Assembly: GCF_001274875.1 (NCBI RefSeq) | Contig: NZ_CP010899.1 | Coordinates: 124,001 to 188,000, forward strand | DNA: 64,000 nucleotides | Source of the DNA: Spiroplasma kunkelii CR2-3x | GTDB taxonomy: Bacteria > Bacillota_I > Bacilli_A > Mycoplasmatales > Mycoplasmataceae | Reading direction: 5' to 3' | Shown here: positions 40,384-49,488 of the stretch, one piece after another | Layout: every line of letters begins with the position of its first letter | Position numbering within the stretch: position 1 is the stretch's first letter | The notes under the pieces: generated by a model | Databases searched by the model: none | Seen by the model: only the letters and a program-made list of their open reading frames with translations | Told to the model about the DNA's origin: nothing | Program-made: the position numbers and the translations under genes

Positions 40384-40783
40384 ATGAATGAATATGAATT
40401 ACTTTATTTATTTCAAGAAGGTCATAATTAAATAGCATTATTTAGTTTATCGTCAAAAAATTAAAAGACTTTATTTTTCAACGTTACACATGAGATATTA
40501 ATAAACAAATTCGTTAATTTTTTAATTTAAAAAATAAAGTTTTAAATTATTACATTAAATTAACTAATGAAATTTTTTAAATAAAATTGCTTGTTTTGAT
40601 GAACAAAAACAAATTATTAAAATATTTTATCAACGATTATAACAATTAGAAAAATAAGTATTTCGGTTATGATTTGCTTGTGAAAATATTTATAATATTC
40701 ACCCCTTATTAGGGTTAAATTATTGGCAAGTTGATAATGCAATTCAACAAATTATGCAAAAAAAGAGATTTTTACAAAAATAG
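40384..40783 (+). pseudogene. Sigma-70-family-like gene remnant (SigH position)
   Basis: Starts MNEYELLYLFQEGHN, then at least one frameshift and several TAA: GHN-stop-IALF, QIR-stop-FFNLKN, EIF-stop, YQRL-stop-QLEK-stop-VFRLW, ending YWQVDNAIQQIMQKKRFLQK. Gln fits each TAA. The start (short acidic helix, 'LF..GH..AL') and the end (helix-turn-helix-like GLNYWQVDNAIQQI) resemble sigma region 2 entry and region 4. Gene order rlmB, this, rpmG, secE, nusG is that of Bacillus sigH. Family call is context-led. Confidence 0.55.
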
Positions 40784-40840
40784 TTAATTAAGTATATGAA
40801 TATTGTTATTAATATACTATAATTAATTATGGTGAATATT

Positions 40841-40990
40841 ATGCGCGAAAAGATTATATTAGTATGTTCAGAATGTTTAAATCGAAACTATACAACATTT
40901 AAAAACAAAATGACACAAAAAGAACGATTAGAAATAAATAAGTTTTGTAAAACATGTAATAAACATACTAAACATAAAGAAACAAGGTAG
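40841..40990 (+). CDS. rpmG: Ribosomal protein bL33
   Basis: 49 residues, [19 protein letters not shown] and [15 protein letters not shown]: the four-cysteine zinc form of L33 (CxxC...CxxC). Zinc-type L33 and no TGA codons. No strong ribosome-binding site (GGTGAATATT). Followed by secE after 11 bases. Confidence 0.93.
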   Translation: MREKIILVCSECLNRNYTTFKNKMTQKERLEINKFCKTCNKHTKHKETR

Positions 40991-41001
40991 AGGTGTTTGC
41001 A

Positions 41002-41439
41002 ATGAAAAAAATGAAAAATCAAAAAAAGAATGTTAAAACTGTTTTAACAAAAGAAGAAAAAAAAGCGTTAAAAATTCAAAAGAAAAATGAAAAAGCAGCG
41101 CTAATTTTTCAAAAAAAAGTAAGTAAAACAGCACCAATTCAAGTTGGAACAAAAAAAGCAAGCACAACACCAGAGGTTAATGAGAATGGTGAAGCAATTA
41201 AAAAAGGTCTTTTTAAGCGTAAAAATTCAAATAAAAGTAAAAAAACAAATTGAAAATTATCTTTTCGTGAATTTCCTGTCAAAATGGCAAAAGAAGTCAC
41301 AAGAATTCGATGAACAAGTAAGGGTAGTTTAGGACGCAAGTTTTTAATCACAATTTTATTTATTATTGTTTTTGCGGTGTTTTATTTAGTATTAGATTTA
41401 GTTTTACATAATTTACTAACTGTTACTCGCATTATATAA
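41002..41439 (+). CDS. secE: Preprotein translocase subunit SecE
   Basis: 145 residues: a long Lys-rich cytosolic extension (TKEEKKALKIQKKNEKAAL) and one C-terminal membrane helix. The conserved SecE hinge is visible as VKMAKEVTRIRWTSKG before FLITILFIIVFAVFYLVL. Start at 41002 after AGAGGTG; the GTG at 40993 would overlap that site. TGA supplies both Trp. Forms SecYEG for SecA. The extension is much longer than in Bacillus but usual in mollicutes. Confidence 0.9.
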
Positions 41440-41470
41440 TAGATAAGTTTAAAAGGAGTAAAGTAAGGTA

Positions 41471-42124
41471 ATGTTAGGAAAAAACACAATAACAGATGAA
41501 ATCATTGATAATGATAAAAGTGAAGACAGAGAAACTTTAGAAGATGTTACACAGTATCCTGGAAAATGATATGTAATTAATTGTTATTCTGGACATGAAG
41601 ACCGTGTTCGTGATGACTTAATTCAACGAGTAAAATCATTAAATATGAAGGATGTTGTTTTTGATATTAGAGTTGTAAAAGAGATAGTTTCAGCCAAAAA
41701 AGGTGGAAAACTAATAGAAAAAGAAAAAAATGTTTATCCAGGTTATATTTTTATTAATATGATTATGAACGATGAAGCTTGATATATTGTTCGGAACACA
41801 ACAGGGGTTACTGGATTTATTGGCTCATCAGGGCGAGGAACAAAACCTTTTCCTTTAACAGATCAAGAAGCAAGGACAATGATTTCAAAATCATTGGCAG
41901 CTAAAAAAAGAGCAACAGGGCAAGGAAAAAAAGTTAAAAAAGTATTTGTGGCAAACTTTGAAGTGAATGATTATGTTCGAATTTTATCAGGAACTTTTAC
42001 TGATATGGAAGGACAAGTAACAAAAATTGATACTTCAAAAGGGATTGCGATAGTAAATTTAGAAATGTTTGGTCGTTTGACGCCTACTGAAGTTGAATTT
42101 GACCAATGTAAAAAAATTGGTTAG
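41471..42124 (+). CDS. nusG: Transcription termination/antitermination factor NusG
   Basis: 217 residues. An acidic 30-residue N-terminal extension, then NGN domain (WYVINCYSGHEDRVRDDL, KNVYPGYIFINM, NTTGVTGFIGSSG) and C-terminal KOW domain (NDYVRILSGTFTDMEGQVT). Contacts RNA polymerase and couples it to ribosomes. Weak AAGTAAGGTA ribosome-binding region. TGA Trp at KWYVIN and AWYIVR. Order rpmG-secE-nusG is conserved across Firmicutes. Confidence 0.94.
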
Positions 42125-42170
42125 GTTAGCATAGCAAATTAATATTATTTTTTGTTATTCTTTTTTTAAA

Positions 42171-42764
42171 ATGATAAATGTAAACCGTTTAACTGAGAAT
42201 ACTTTTTTTATGCGAAATGCTGTTGTTGTTGCACGCGAACTATTAGGAAAATATTTAGTTCGAATTATTGATGGGAAAAAAATTATTTGTAAAATTATTG
42301 AAACTGAAGCTTATGATGGACCCGAAGATGATGCTAATCATGGTTTTAACAATAAACGTAGTTCTCGTAATGAAACACTTTTTTGAAAAGGTGGTTTTGT
42401 ACATGTTTTTCTCATTTATGGGATGTATCATTGTTTTAATATTGTTACTGACCAAGTTAATTTTCCAAGTGCAGTTTTATTACGCGCTGGTGAAATTATT
42501 ATTGATGAAACTGTTCATGACTTTGTTTCAACACCACGTTTAGCAAATGGTCCTGGGAAGTTATCACGCTATTTAAAAATTACTAAAGCTGATGATGGAC
42601 TTTCTCTGCTAGAAAGTTTAGTTTTATATCTTGCCGAAGATACAGCACCAACTGCAATTGAAATTACAACTACACCACGGGTCAACATTGAGTATGCAAC
42701 AAATTTTAAATTAAAACCATATCGATTTTATATTACAGATCATAAAGCAGTTTCGAAAAAATAA
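42171..42764 (+). CDS. mpg: 3-methyladenine DNA glycosylase (AAG/MPG family)
   Basis: Excises alkylated purines in base-excision repair. 197 residues, family size. Landmarks: ARELLGKYLVR, ETEAYDGPEDDANHGFNNK (catalytic Glu and substrate loop), FWKGGFVHVFLIYGMYHCFNIV, LLRAGEI, LANGPGKL. TGA Trp once. No ribosome-binding site is evident (T-rich just upstream), so initiation may be leaderless-like or coupled; a start further upstream is blocked by stops. Followed by the HNH gene after 9 bases. Confidence 0.92.
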
Positions 42765-42773
42765 GAGGTTAAA

Positions 42774-43352
42774 ATGAATAAAGCAAAAAAATCAGAAATT
42801 TGAAAGGTTCACCGGGAATTTCCTTATCTTGAGATTAGCAATATGGGGCGTGTTCGTAATATTGTAACAAAGAAAGTTAAGGAATTAAAGAAGCCAAAAA
42901 ATACTAATTATTATTTAATTCGTCGTCGTGAAGATAGAAAAACAAAAGCAAGGCCATTACATAAGTTGGTTGTTGAGTTATTTATTGGTTCAGTTCCGCC
43001 AAATATGACAATTGATCATATTAATGGTAATCCTTGTGATAATCGAGCAGAAAATTTAGAAATTGTTTCAAAACGAGAAAATACAATTCGGCAAATTAGG
43101 ATGTGATCACATCCGCATAGTTTTTATAATCGAGATTTAGTGGAAGCACATAGTGAGAAACGATGAATGTATCGTGGTGAACTATATAATTGAATTGAAA
43201 TCTTAAAGCTATTATATGCTCAAGGAATTATATACTATCAAGTTAAATGAAAAGGAAGTAGTAAAGGACGAATTGGTCAATTACCAAATGGTGAAACAAT
43301 TATGCGTGTCAAAAATATTGATTCTAATAATGGTGATGATGATGATTTTTAA
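42774..43352 (+). CDS. NUMOD4/HNH endonuclease (homing-type, free-standing)
   Basis: 192 residues. N-terminal NUMOD4-like IWKVHREFPYLEISNMGRVRN, then HNH core: LHKLVVELFIGSVPPN, TIDHINGNPCDNRAENLEIV, SKRENTIRQ. The C-terminal half (AHSEKRWMYRGELYNW, YYQVKWKGSSKGRIG) may be a DNA-binding tail. Seven TGA Trp, AT-rich, so adapted to this host. Such genes are usual in phages and introns; here it stands between mpg and pncA without an intron. Intact. AAGAGG site precedes it. Confidence 0.85.
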
Positions 43353-43359
43353 AAAAACT

Positions 43360-43392
43360 ACTATTATGAATAAACAACATAATAGTTTTTTT
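43360..43392. terminator. Terminator between convergent HNH and pncA genes
   Basis: ACTATTATG (43360-43368) / CATAATAGT (43378-43386), AATAAACAA loop, A run before and T run after, so usable in both directions. Confidence 0.75.
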
Positions 43393-43895
43393 TAAAAAAT
43401 GATTTGTGGTTTAAGTCCAGCACTAGCATTTAAGTCAATCATACCGTGATAGTTTAATTTAATAGCATCAAGAAGTGTTGCTGATATGCAAACATCGGTA
43501 GCAACACCAACAATGACTAAGTTAGTAACCTTGTGTTCTTGAAGAAATTCATGTAATCCATTTGAAGTATGATTATCACTAAAAAAACCACTATAGCTAT
43601 CAAAATCTTGTTGTGTTCCTTTTAAAATAATATGGTCAAATTGCGATGTAGTTAATTTATATAACTCACTGCCAAATGTATTTGTAATGCAATGTGGACT
43701 TCATTTATCAAACGAACAATGATTATTAGGATGAAAATCTTTTGTCGCAATAACTAAATCACCATTCTTATGAAATTCATCAATTAAAGCAACAATTTTT
43801 TCATATAATTTTTCTGCTCCTGGAACATATAATGCTCCTTTAGGATCAACAAAGTCATTTTGATAATCAACTACAATTAAGGCTTTTTTATTCAT
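43392..43895 (-). CDS. pncA: Nicotinamidase (isochorismatase family)
   Basis: Converts nicotinamide to nicotinate for NAD salvage. 167 residues. Catalytic Asp in LIVVDYQNDF (residue 10), metal-site region ATKDFHPNNHCSF with the catalytic Lys, and Cys in VGVATDVCI (near 130), completing the D-K-C triad. TGA Trp follows SFDK. GAGAGGATTATGAAA precedes the ATG. Only minus-strand housekeeping gene of this stretch; divergent from rsmG. Confidence 0.9.
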
Positions 43896-43949
43896 TTCAT
43901 AATCCTCTCAATTATTTTTTAAACACTTATATATTAACATATATATTGT

Positions 43950-43955
43950 TATAAT
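43950..43955 (+). promoter_or_regulatory. -10 box of rsmG
   Basis: TATAAT at 43950-43955. It contains the ATG at 43954, which would otherwise give rsmG twelve extra codons; a start inside the promoter is not credible. Confidence 0.55.
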
Positions 43956-43989
43956 GTTAAAAGAAATTAAAAATTATAGGGGGATATTG

Positions 43990-44688
43990 ATGATTAAATT
44001 AATTAAAACAGCGTTACCAGAATTAGAAATTACACCTGAGCAAGAAAAAAAGTTACAATTATATTATCAATATTTAGTTAAACAAAACCAAATTATGAAT
44101 TTAACTACAATTATTAATGAAGACGAGGTTTATATTAAACATTTTCTTGATTCAGGATTATTATTAAAGGAATTATCATTGTCAAAGGAGATGACAGTTA
44201 GTGATGTTGGCAGTGGGGCCGGTTTTCCAGGGTTGGTTTTGAAAATTTTTTGCCCAACAATTAAATTAACAATTATTGAAGCATTAGAAAAACGATGCTT
44301 ATTTTTACAACGATTAGTGATGAAGTTACAATTAAAAAATGTTGAAATTATTCATGCTCGAGCAGAGGAATATAGTCGAGAGCATGCTGAATCTTTTGAA
44401 CTTGTTGTTTCTCGTGCTGTTGCTAATTTAGGGGTGCTTTTAGAATTAGTAGTGCGAATGGTTAAAACATCGGGAAGGATTATTTGTTATAAAGGATCAA
44501 ATGTTAAGGCTGAATTACAAGCAGCGCAAAAAACTTTATCAGTTTTAAATTTAAAATTAGAAAAAATTCAACATGAAACGATTCCGCAACTTGGTGAACG
44601 GAACATTTGTTATTTTATTAAAACAGAGGCAACTTCAAAACCATATCCTCGTCGGTTTAATCAAATAAAAAAATTTCCAATTGGATAA
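43990..44688 (+). CDS. rsmG: 16S rRNA (guanine527-N7)-methyltransferase
   Basis: 232 residues. SAM-binding DVGSGAGFPGLVLKI, IIEALEKRCLFLQRL, HARAEEY and VVSRAVANLGVLLEL are the GidB landmarks. Start at 43990 after AGGGGGATATTG; the earlier in-frame ATG at 43954 overlaps a TATAAT box and is rejected. No TGA. In Firmicutes this gene sits beside parA-parB near the origin, as here. Confidence 0.93.
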   Translation: MIKLIKTALPELEITPEQEKKLQLYYQYLVKQNQIMNLTTIINEDEVYIKHFLDSGLLLKELSLSKEMTVSDVGSGAGFPGLVLKIFCPTIKLTIIEALEKRCLFLQRLVMKLQLKNVEIIHARAEEYSREHAESFELVVSRAVANLGVLLELVVRMVKTSGRIICYKGSNVKAELQAAQKTLSVLNLKLEKIQHETIPQLGERNICYFIKTEATSKPYPRRFNQIKKFPIG

Positions 44689-44695
44689 AGTGTTA

Positions 44696-44716
44696 TATAA
44701 TAATAATAATAATAAT
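44696..44716 (+). repeat. AAT trinucleotide run upstream of parA
   Basis: TATAAT (44696-44701) runs into AATAATAATAATAATG: about six AAT units just downstream of rsmG. It overlaps a likely -10 region of parA, so slippage could change promoter spacing. Confidence 0.55.
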
Positions 44717-44756
44717 GTATAAAATTATCATATGCAACGGAACAGAAAGGGCAATT

Positions 44757-45527
44757 ATGGGAAAAATTATTGCAATCACAAACCAAAAAGGTGGCGTTGG
44801 AAAAACAACAACTTCGATTAACTTAGCGGCCGGATTGGCACGTACTCGACAAAAGATTTTATTAGTGGATATTGATCCCCAAGGAAATGCAACAACTGGG
44901 ACAGGTGCTAATAAAGAAGAAATTCATGAAAGTATGTATGATGTTTTAGTTGGACAAATCCCATTAAAAAATATTATTATTTCAAATATTATGACTAATG
45001 TTGATTTAGCACCAGCAACTATTTCATTAGCGGGAGCAGATATTTATTTGATGGAAAGAACAGAAGATAACCAAAGCATTTTATTAGAGCGGATTAAACC
45101 GGTTCGTGATAAGTATGATTTTATTTTAATTGATTGTCCCCCCTCCTTAGGATTAATTAATCGAAACGCACTAGCTTGTGCTGATTCTGTTTTAATTCCA
45201 ATTCAAGCAGAGTATTATGCTTTAGAAGGTTTGGCACAGTTATTAACAACAATTCATTTTGTACAAAAAATGTTTAATGAAAGTTTAACAATTGAAGGAA
45301 TTGTTTTAACAATGTTTGATTCACGAACAAAATTATCATTTGAAGTGATGACAGAAGTTAAAAAATATTTTAATGAAAAAGTTTATCGAACACATATTCC
45401 AAGAAATGTTAAAATTAGTGAATCACCATCACATGGTTTGAGTATTTTTGAATATGATAAAGGTGGTGCAGGTGCAGTTGCTTATGAAGAATTAGTGAGA
45501 GAGGTGTTGGCAAACAATGGCAAGTAA
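44757..45527 (+). CDS. parA: Chromosome-partitioning ATPase ParA/Soj
   Basis: 256 residues. Deviant Walker A NQKGGVGKTTTSINLA, switch I VDIDPQGNATTG, and FILIDCPPSLGLINRNAL. Binds DNA non-specifically and is driven by ParB at parS. Start chosen at 44757 with AGAAAGGG upstream rather than 44715, which has no site. End overlaps parB by 11 bases. No parS sequence (TGTTTCACGTGAAACA) was seen in the window. Confidence 0.95.
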   Translation: MGKIIAITNQKGGVGKTTTSINLAAGLARTRQKILLVDIDPQGNATTGTGANKEEIHESMYDVLVGQIPLKNIIISNIMTNVDLAPATISLAGADIYLMERTEDNQSILLERIKPVRDKYDFILIDCPPSLGLINRNALACADSVLIPIQAEYYALEGLAQLLTTIHFVQKMFNESLTIEGIVLTMFDSRTKLSFEVMTEVKKYFNEKVYRTHIPRNVKISESPSHGLSIFEYDKGGAGAVAYEELVREVLANNGK

Positions 45528-46413
45528 TATTAAGAGTCGATTAAGTTCAAAAGGGCTAGATAAAATTTTTGGTGAAGGAATCAACGAAGTAATTAAAGGG
45601 ATTGAAAGCAATGATGCATTAAAAGAGACAGCGAATGAAATTGTATTAGCGGAAATTTTTCCTAATCCGCATCAACCCCGCAAAAATTTTAATGAAGAAG
45701 AATTAACAGAATTAGCACAGTCAATTAAAGAATATGGTTTAATTCAACCTATTATTGTAAAAAAAACGAATAATGGCTATTATTTAGTTGCCGGAGAGCG
45801 TCGTAGTCGGGCTGCTAAATTAGCAGGATTAACAACAATTCCAGCAATTGTTGTTGATTTTAATGATCAGCAGATGAAAGAAGTTGCTTTAATTGAAAAC
45901 ATTCAACGGGTTGATTTAAATTCAATTGAAGAAGCTAATGCTTATAAAGAATTAATTGAGTTACTAGGATTAACCCAAGAAGAATTAGCACAACGAATTG
46001 GAAAATCACGAAGTCATGTCACAAATACGATGCGATTATTAAATTTACCAACTGAAGTGCAAACCTTGTTATTAGAAAATAAAGTAACAATGGGGCAAGT
46101 TAAACCATTAATTAGTTTAAATGTTGATAAAAATGAATTAAAAAATATTATTAATAAGATTATTAATTTAAATTTAAATGCGCGTCAGGTTGAAGAATTG
46201 GTCAAAGAATATAATCCAAAAATAACGAAACCATTAATTGAAAATTCAGAGAAGAATTCATCAAAACGAGCTGTTAATGAATTTTTGGAAAATAAAATAA
46301 TGCGAAAATTAGGAACAAAAGTAGTTATTGATACTGACAAAATTGTTATCAAGTATACTGGAATTAAAGATTTAAACCGTATTTTAGAATTATTAGGTTT
46401 AATTGATGATTAA
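45517..46413 (+). CDS. parB: Chromosome-partitioning protein ParB/Spo0J
   Basis: 298 residues. CTPase/ParB box HQPRKNF, GLIQPIIV, AGERRSRAAKLAG and ALIENIQRVDLN, then helix-turn-helix QEELAQRIGKSRSHVTNTMRLL, and C-terminal dimer part. Translation coupled to parA (11-base overlap, GAGAGGTG site inside parA). No TGA codon. Followed by ychF after 21 bases. Confidence 0.95.
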   Translation: MASNIKSRLSSKGLDKIFGEGINEVIKGIESNDALKETANEIVLAEIFPNPHQPRKNFNEEELTELAQSIKEYGLIQPIIVKKTNNGYYLVAGERRSRAAKLAGLTTIPAIVVDFNDQQMKEVALIENIQRVDLNSIEEANAYKELIELLGLTQEELAQRIGKSRSHVTNTMRLLNLPTEVQTLLLENKVTMGQVKPLISLNVDKNELKNIINKIINLNLNARQVEELVKEYNPKITKPLIENSEKNSSKRAVNEFLENKIMRKLGTKVVIDTDKIVIKYTGIKDLNRILELLGLIDD

Positions 46414-46434
46414 TTAATAGTAAGTAAGAACATA

Positions 46435-47535
46435 ATGGCATTAAAAATGGGAATAGTTGGCTTACCAAACGTTGGTAAATCAACTCTATTTAACGCAATT
46501 ACAAATTCACAAGTTCAAGCAGCTAATTATCCATTTGCAACAATTAATCCAAATGTTGGAACGGTAGAAGTTCCTGATGAACGAATGGATACTTTAATTA
46601 CTCTTTGTGCTCCGCACAAAGCAATTCATAGTACCTTTGAATTTTATGATATTGCTGGATTAATTACTGGAGCTAGTAAAGGTGAAGGTTTAGGAAATAC
46701 TTTTTTGCAAAATATTCGCGAAACTGATGCAATTTGTATGGTTATCCGTTGTTTTAATAATAAAGATATTATCCACGTTGAAGGAACAATTGATCCAATT
46801 CGTGATATTGAAATTATTAATTTAGAATTAATTATTTCTGACCAGGAACAAATTAAAAAACGAATTGATAAAATTATTAAAAAAGTACAAACTTTAAAAC
46901 AAAAAGAAGATGTTTTTGAGTATGAATTATTATTAAAGTTAGCAACAGGATTAGAACAAAATAAATTATTAAAAGATTTAACATTATCAGATGATGAACT
47001 AAAAGTAGTAAAAAATTTTAATTTATTAACAATTAAACCTTTTATTTATGTTGCTAATGTTGCAGAAAGTGATTTAAACCAACCAGATAATTTTTATGTT
47101 AAAACAGTTAAAGAATATACTCAACAACAAGCAATTGAAGTCGTTGTTATTTGTGCTAAAATTGAAGAAGAATTATCAGCATTAGAACCAGATGATAGGA
47201 AATTATTAATGGCTGATTATGGTATAAAAGAAGCTGGTTTAAGTCAATTAATTAAAAAATCTTATGCTTTATTAGGTTTACAAACATTTTTTACTGCTGG
47301 CAAGCAAGAAGTACGAGCATGGACTTTTAAAAAAGGAGCAACAGCACCAATGTGTGCAGGAATCATTCATTCTGACTTTGAACGTGGTTTTATTCGAGCA
47401 GAAGTTTATTCGTATGATGATTTAGTGCAATATGGTAGTGAAAAAGCTGTAAAAGAAAATGGTCGGTTACGAAGCGAAGGAAAAAATTATGTTATGCAAG
47501 ACGGCGATATATGTTTTTTTAAATTTAATGTTTAG
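46435..47535 (+). CDS. ychF: Redox-regulated ATPase/GTPase YchF (Obg family)
   Basis: 366 residues, typical. P-loop GLPNVGKSTLFNAIT, switch YPFATINPNVG, DIAGLITGASKGEGLGN, coiled-coil insertion, YVANVAESD, and C-terminal TGS region with TFFTAGKQEVRAWT and MQDGDICFFKFNV. Binds ribosomes and prefers ATP in studied species. Weak ribosome-binding site (AAGTAAGAAC). Same order as Bacillus parA-parB-ychF. Confidence 0.95.
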   Translation: MALKMGIVGLPNVGKSTLFNAITNSQVQAANYPFATINPNVGTVEVPDERMDTLITLCAPHKAIHSTFEFYDIAGLITGASKGEGLGNTFLQNIRETDAICMVIRCFNNKDIIHVEGTIDPIRDIEIINLELIISDQEQIKKRIDKIIKKVQTLKQKEDVFEYELLLKLATGLEQNKLLKDLTLSDDELKVVKNFNLLTIKPFIYVANVAESDLNQPDNFYVKTVKEYTQQQAIEVVVICAKIEEELSALEPDDRKLLMADYGIKEAGLSQLIKKSYALLGLQTFFTAGKQEVRAWTFKKGATAPMCAGIIHSDFERGFIRAEVYSYDDLVQYGSEKAVKENGRLRSEGKNYVMQDGDICFFKFNV

Positions 47536-47547
47536 GGAGAAATAATA

Positions 47548-48006
47548 ATGCGAATTGGCAATAGTTATGATTTACATAATTTAAAAGTAGGAACTGGTTT
47601 TTATTTAGGGGGAATTTTTATTACATGTCAATACCAAATTGAAGCTGTTTCTGATGGTGATATTTTGTTACATACAATTAGTGAAGCAATTATTGGAGCC
47701 TTAGGATTAGGTGATTTAGGAGAATGGTTTGATGAAACAAATAAAAAACTTAATTCACAATTAATTTTAAAAAAAGCATTAACATTAATGACTGAACAGA
47801 ATTATCAAATTAGTAATATTGATGCAACAATTATTATTGATGAACCACACTTGCAAAAGCATAAAAAAGCAATTAAAACTAATTTACAAAAATTATTACA
47901 AATTACGGCTGAAAAAATTAACTTAAAAGCAACAACTACTGAACAAAATTTTCCAAATATTATCCAAAGTTATACAACATTATTACTTTTAAAGCAAAAT
48001 GATTAG
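47548..48006 (+). CDS. ispF: 2-C-methyl-D-erythritol 2,4-cyclodiphosphate synthase (IspF)
   Basis: MEP-pathway isoprenoid enzyme, a trimeric metal enzyme. 152 residues, family size. Metal ligands in NSYDLHNL (normally GYDVHRF: Asp and His kept), [26 protein letters not shown] (His kept; the usual DAL is SEAI), [13 protein letters not shown], and [10 protein letters not shown] where the family has ATTTEGLGF. The core ligands are kept but motif edges are altered. GGGAGAAAT site. No other isoprenoid gene is in the window. Confidence 0.82.
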   Translation: MRIGNSYDLHNLKVGTGFYLGGIFITCQYQIEAVSDGDILLHTISEAIIGALGLGDLGEWFDETNKKLNSQLILKKALTLMTEQNYQISNIDATIIIDEPHLQKHKKAIKTNLQKLLQITAEKINLKATTTEQNFPNIIQSYTTLLLLKQND

Positions 48007-48032
48007 GTAAAAAGTTAGAATGGGGGATTAAA

Positions 48033-49481
48033 ATGAAACAAAAAATCAGATTACGTTATGCACCAAGTCCAACGGGATTTTTACATATTGGTAATACAAG
48101 AACAGCATTATTTAATTATTTATTTGCAAAACATTATGATGGTGTTTTTGTTCTACGAATTGAAGATACAGATATTGAACGAAATGTTGAAAGAGCTATT
48201 GCGTCACAATTAGATAATTTACGTTGATTAGGAATTGAACCAGATGAAACAATTGATCGCCCAGGGGCTTATGGACCATATCGACAATTAGAACGGTTAG
48301 AACTTTATCAAAAATATGCGCAAAAATTATTAACAACAAAAAAAGCATATTATTGTTTTTGTACACCAGCTGAACTTGAAAAAGACCGTGAAACACAATT
48401 GGCAAAAGGATATCTTTCACCACGTTATAATCGCAAATGTTGACAATTAACTTCTGAACAAATTGCTGAAAAATTAGCAAAACAAACCCCATATAATTTA
48501 CGTTTTTTCGTTACTGATGAAGCAAGTTATGATTTTAATGATTTAGTCCGCGGTCCTGTTCATTTTGAAGGAAAAAATCTTGGCGATTGAGTTATTTTAA
48601 AATCAAATAAAATCCCAACTTATAATTTTGCGGTCGTAATTGATGATATGTTAATGGAAATTAGTCATGTTGTTCGAGGAGAAGAACATATTTCTAATAC
48701 ACCAAAACAATTAATGATTTACGAAGCATTTAATGCTAAGCCACCAATTTTTGCTCATTTAACCTTAATTGTTAATGAGCAACATAAAAAGTTGTCAAAA
48801 CGAGATAGTCATTTAATGCAATTTATTAGCCAATATCGAACATTAGGATATTTACCAACAGCAATTTTTAATTTTATTAGTTTATTAGGATGATCGCCTT
48901 TGGGCAATGTTGAAATTTTTAGTCATGATGAATTAATTAAAATTTTTGATGAAACGCGGTTTAGTAAATCGCCAAGTATGTTTGATGTTAAAAAATTAAC
49001 TTGAATAAATAATTATTATCTTAAAGCAATGAATGATGAGGATTATCTAACTTTTGTTCGACCTTTTTTAGCAGAAAGCTATGATTTAACAAAAAAAACA
49101 CCAGAATGAGTACATATGTTATTATTAATTTATAAAAAAGAACTTCAATATGGGGCAGAAATTGTGACCTTAACAAAACCATTTTTTGAACCACCAACAA
49201 AGTTATCAATGGCAACACAAACAGTGTTAACAGAATTGAGCGGTTATGAAGAAATGATAACATCTTTTAAAACAGCGTTAAGTCAATTGCCAGTTTGAGA
49301 TGAACCAAATATTAAGCAATTAATTAGTAAAATGGGGAAACAATATGCTATGAAAGGAAAGAATTTATTTATGCCAATTAGAATTTTTACTTCTCATCAA
49401 GAACATGGGCCAGAACTAGCCAAGGTTATTTATTTATTAGGGAAAGAACAAGTAATTAATAATATTACTAAATTACAATAA
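48033..49481 (+). CDS. gltX: Glutamyl-tRNA synthetase
   Basis: 482 residues. HIGH-type [67 protein letters not shown], and [12 protein letters not shown] (KMSKS equivalent). Ends in the bacterial anticodon-binding helical domain. Many TGA Trp. GGGGGATTAAA site. In bacteria without GlnRS it also charges tRNA-Gln; I cannot tell here which applies. HD hydrolase gene follows after 7 bases. Confidence 0.96.
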
Positions 49482-49488
49482 CTAAAAA

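Noticed and set aside
43954-43989. Longer rsmG starting at ATG 43954
   Set aside because: That ATG lies in TATAAT; AGGGGGAT is placed for the ATG at 43990.
44689-46434. parS centromere near parA-parB
   Set aside because: No TGTTTCACGTGAAACA or close variant seen here or elsewhere in the window.
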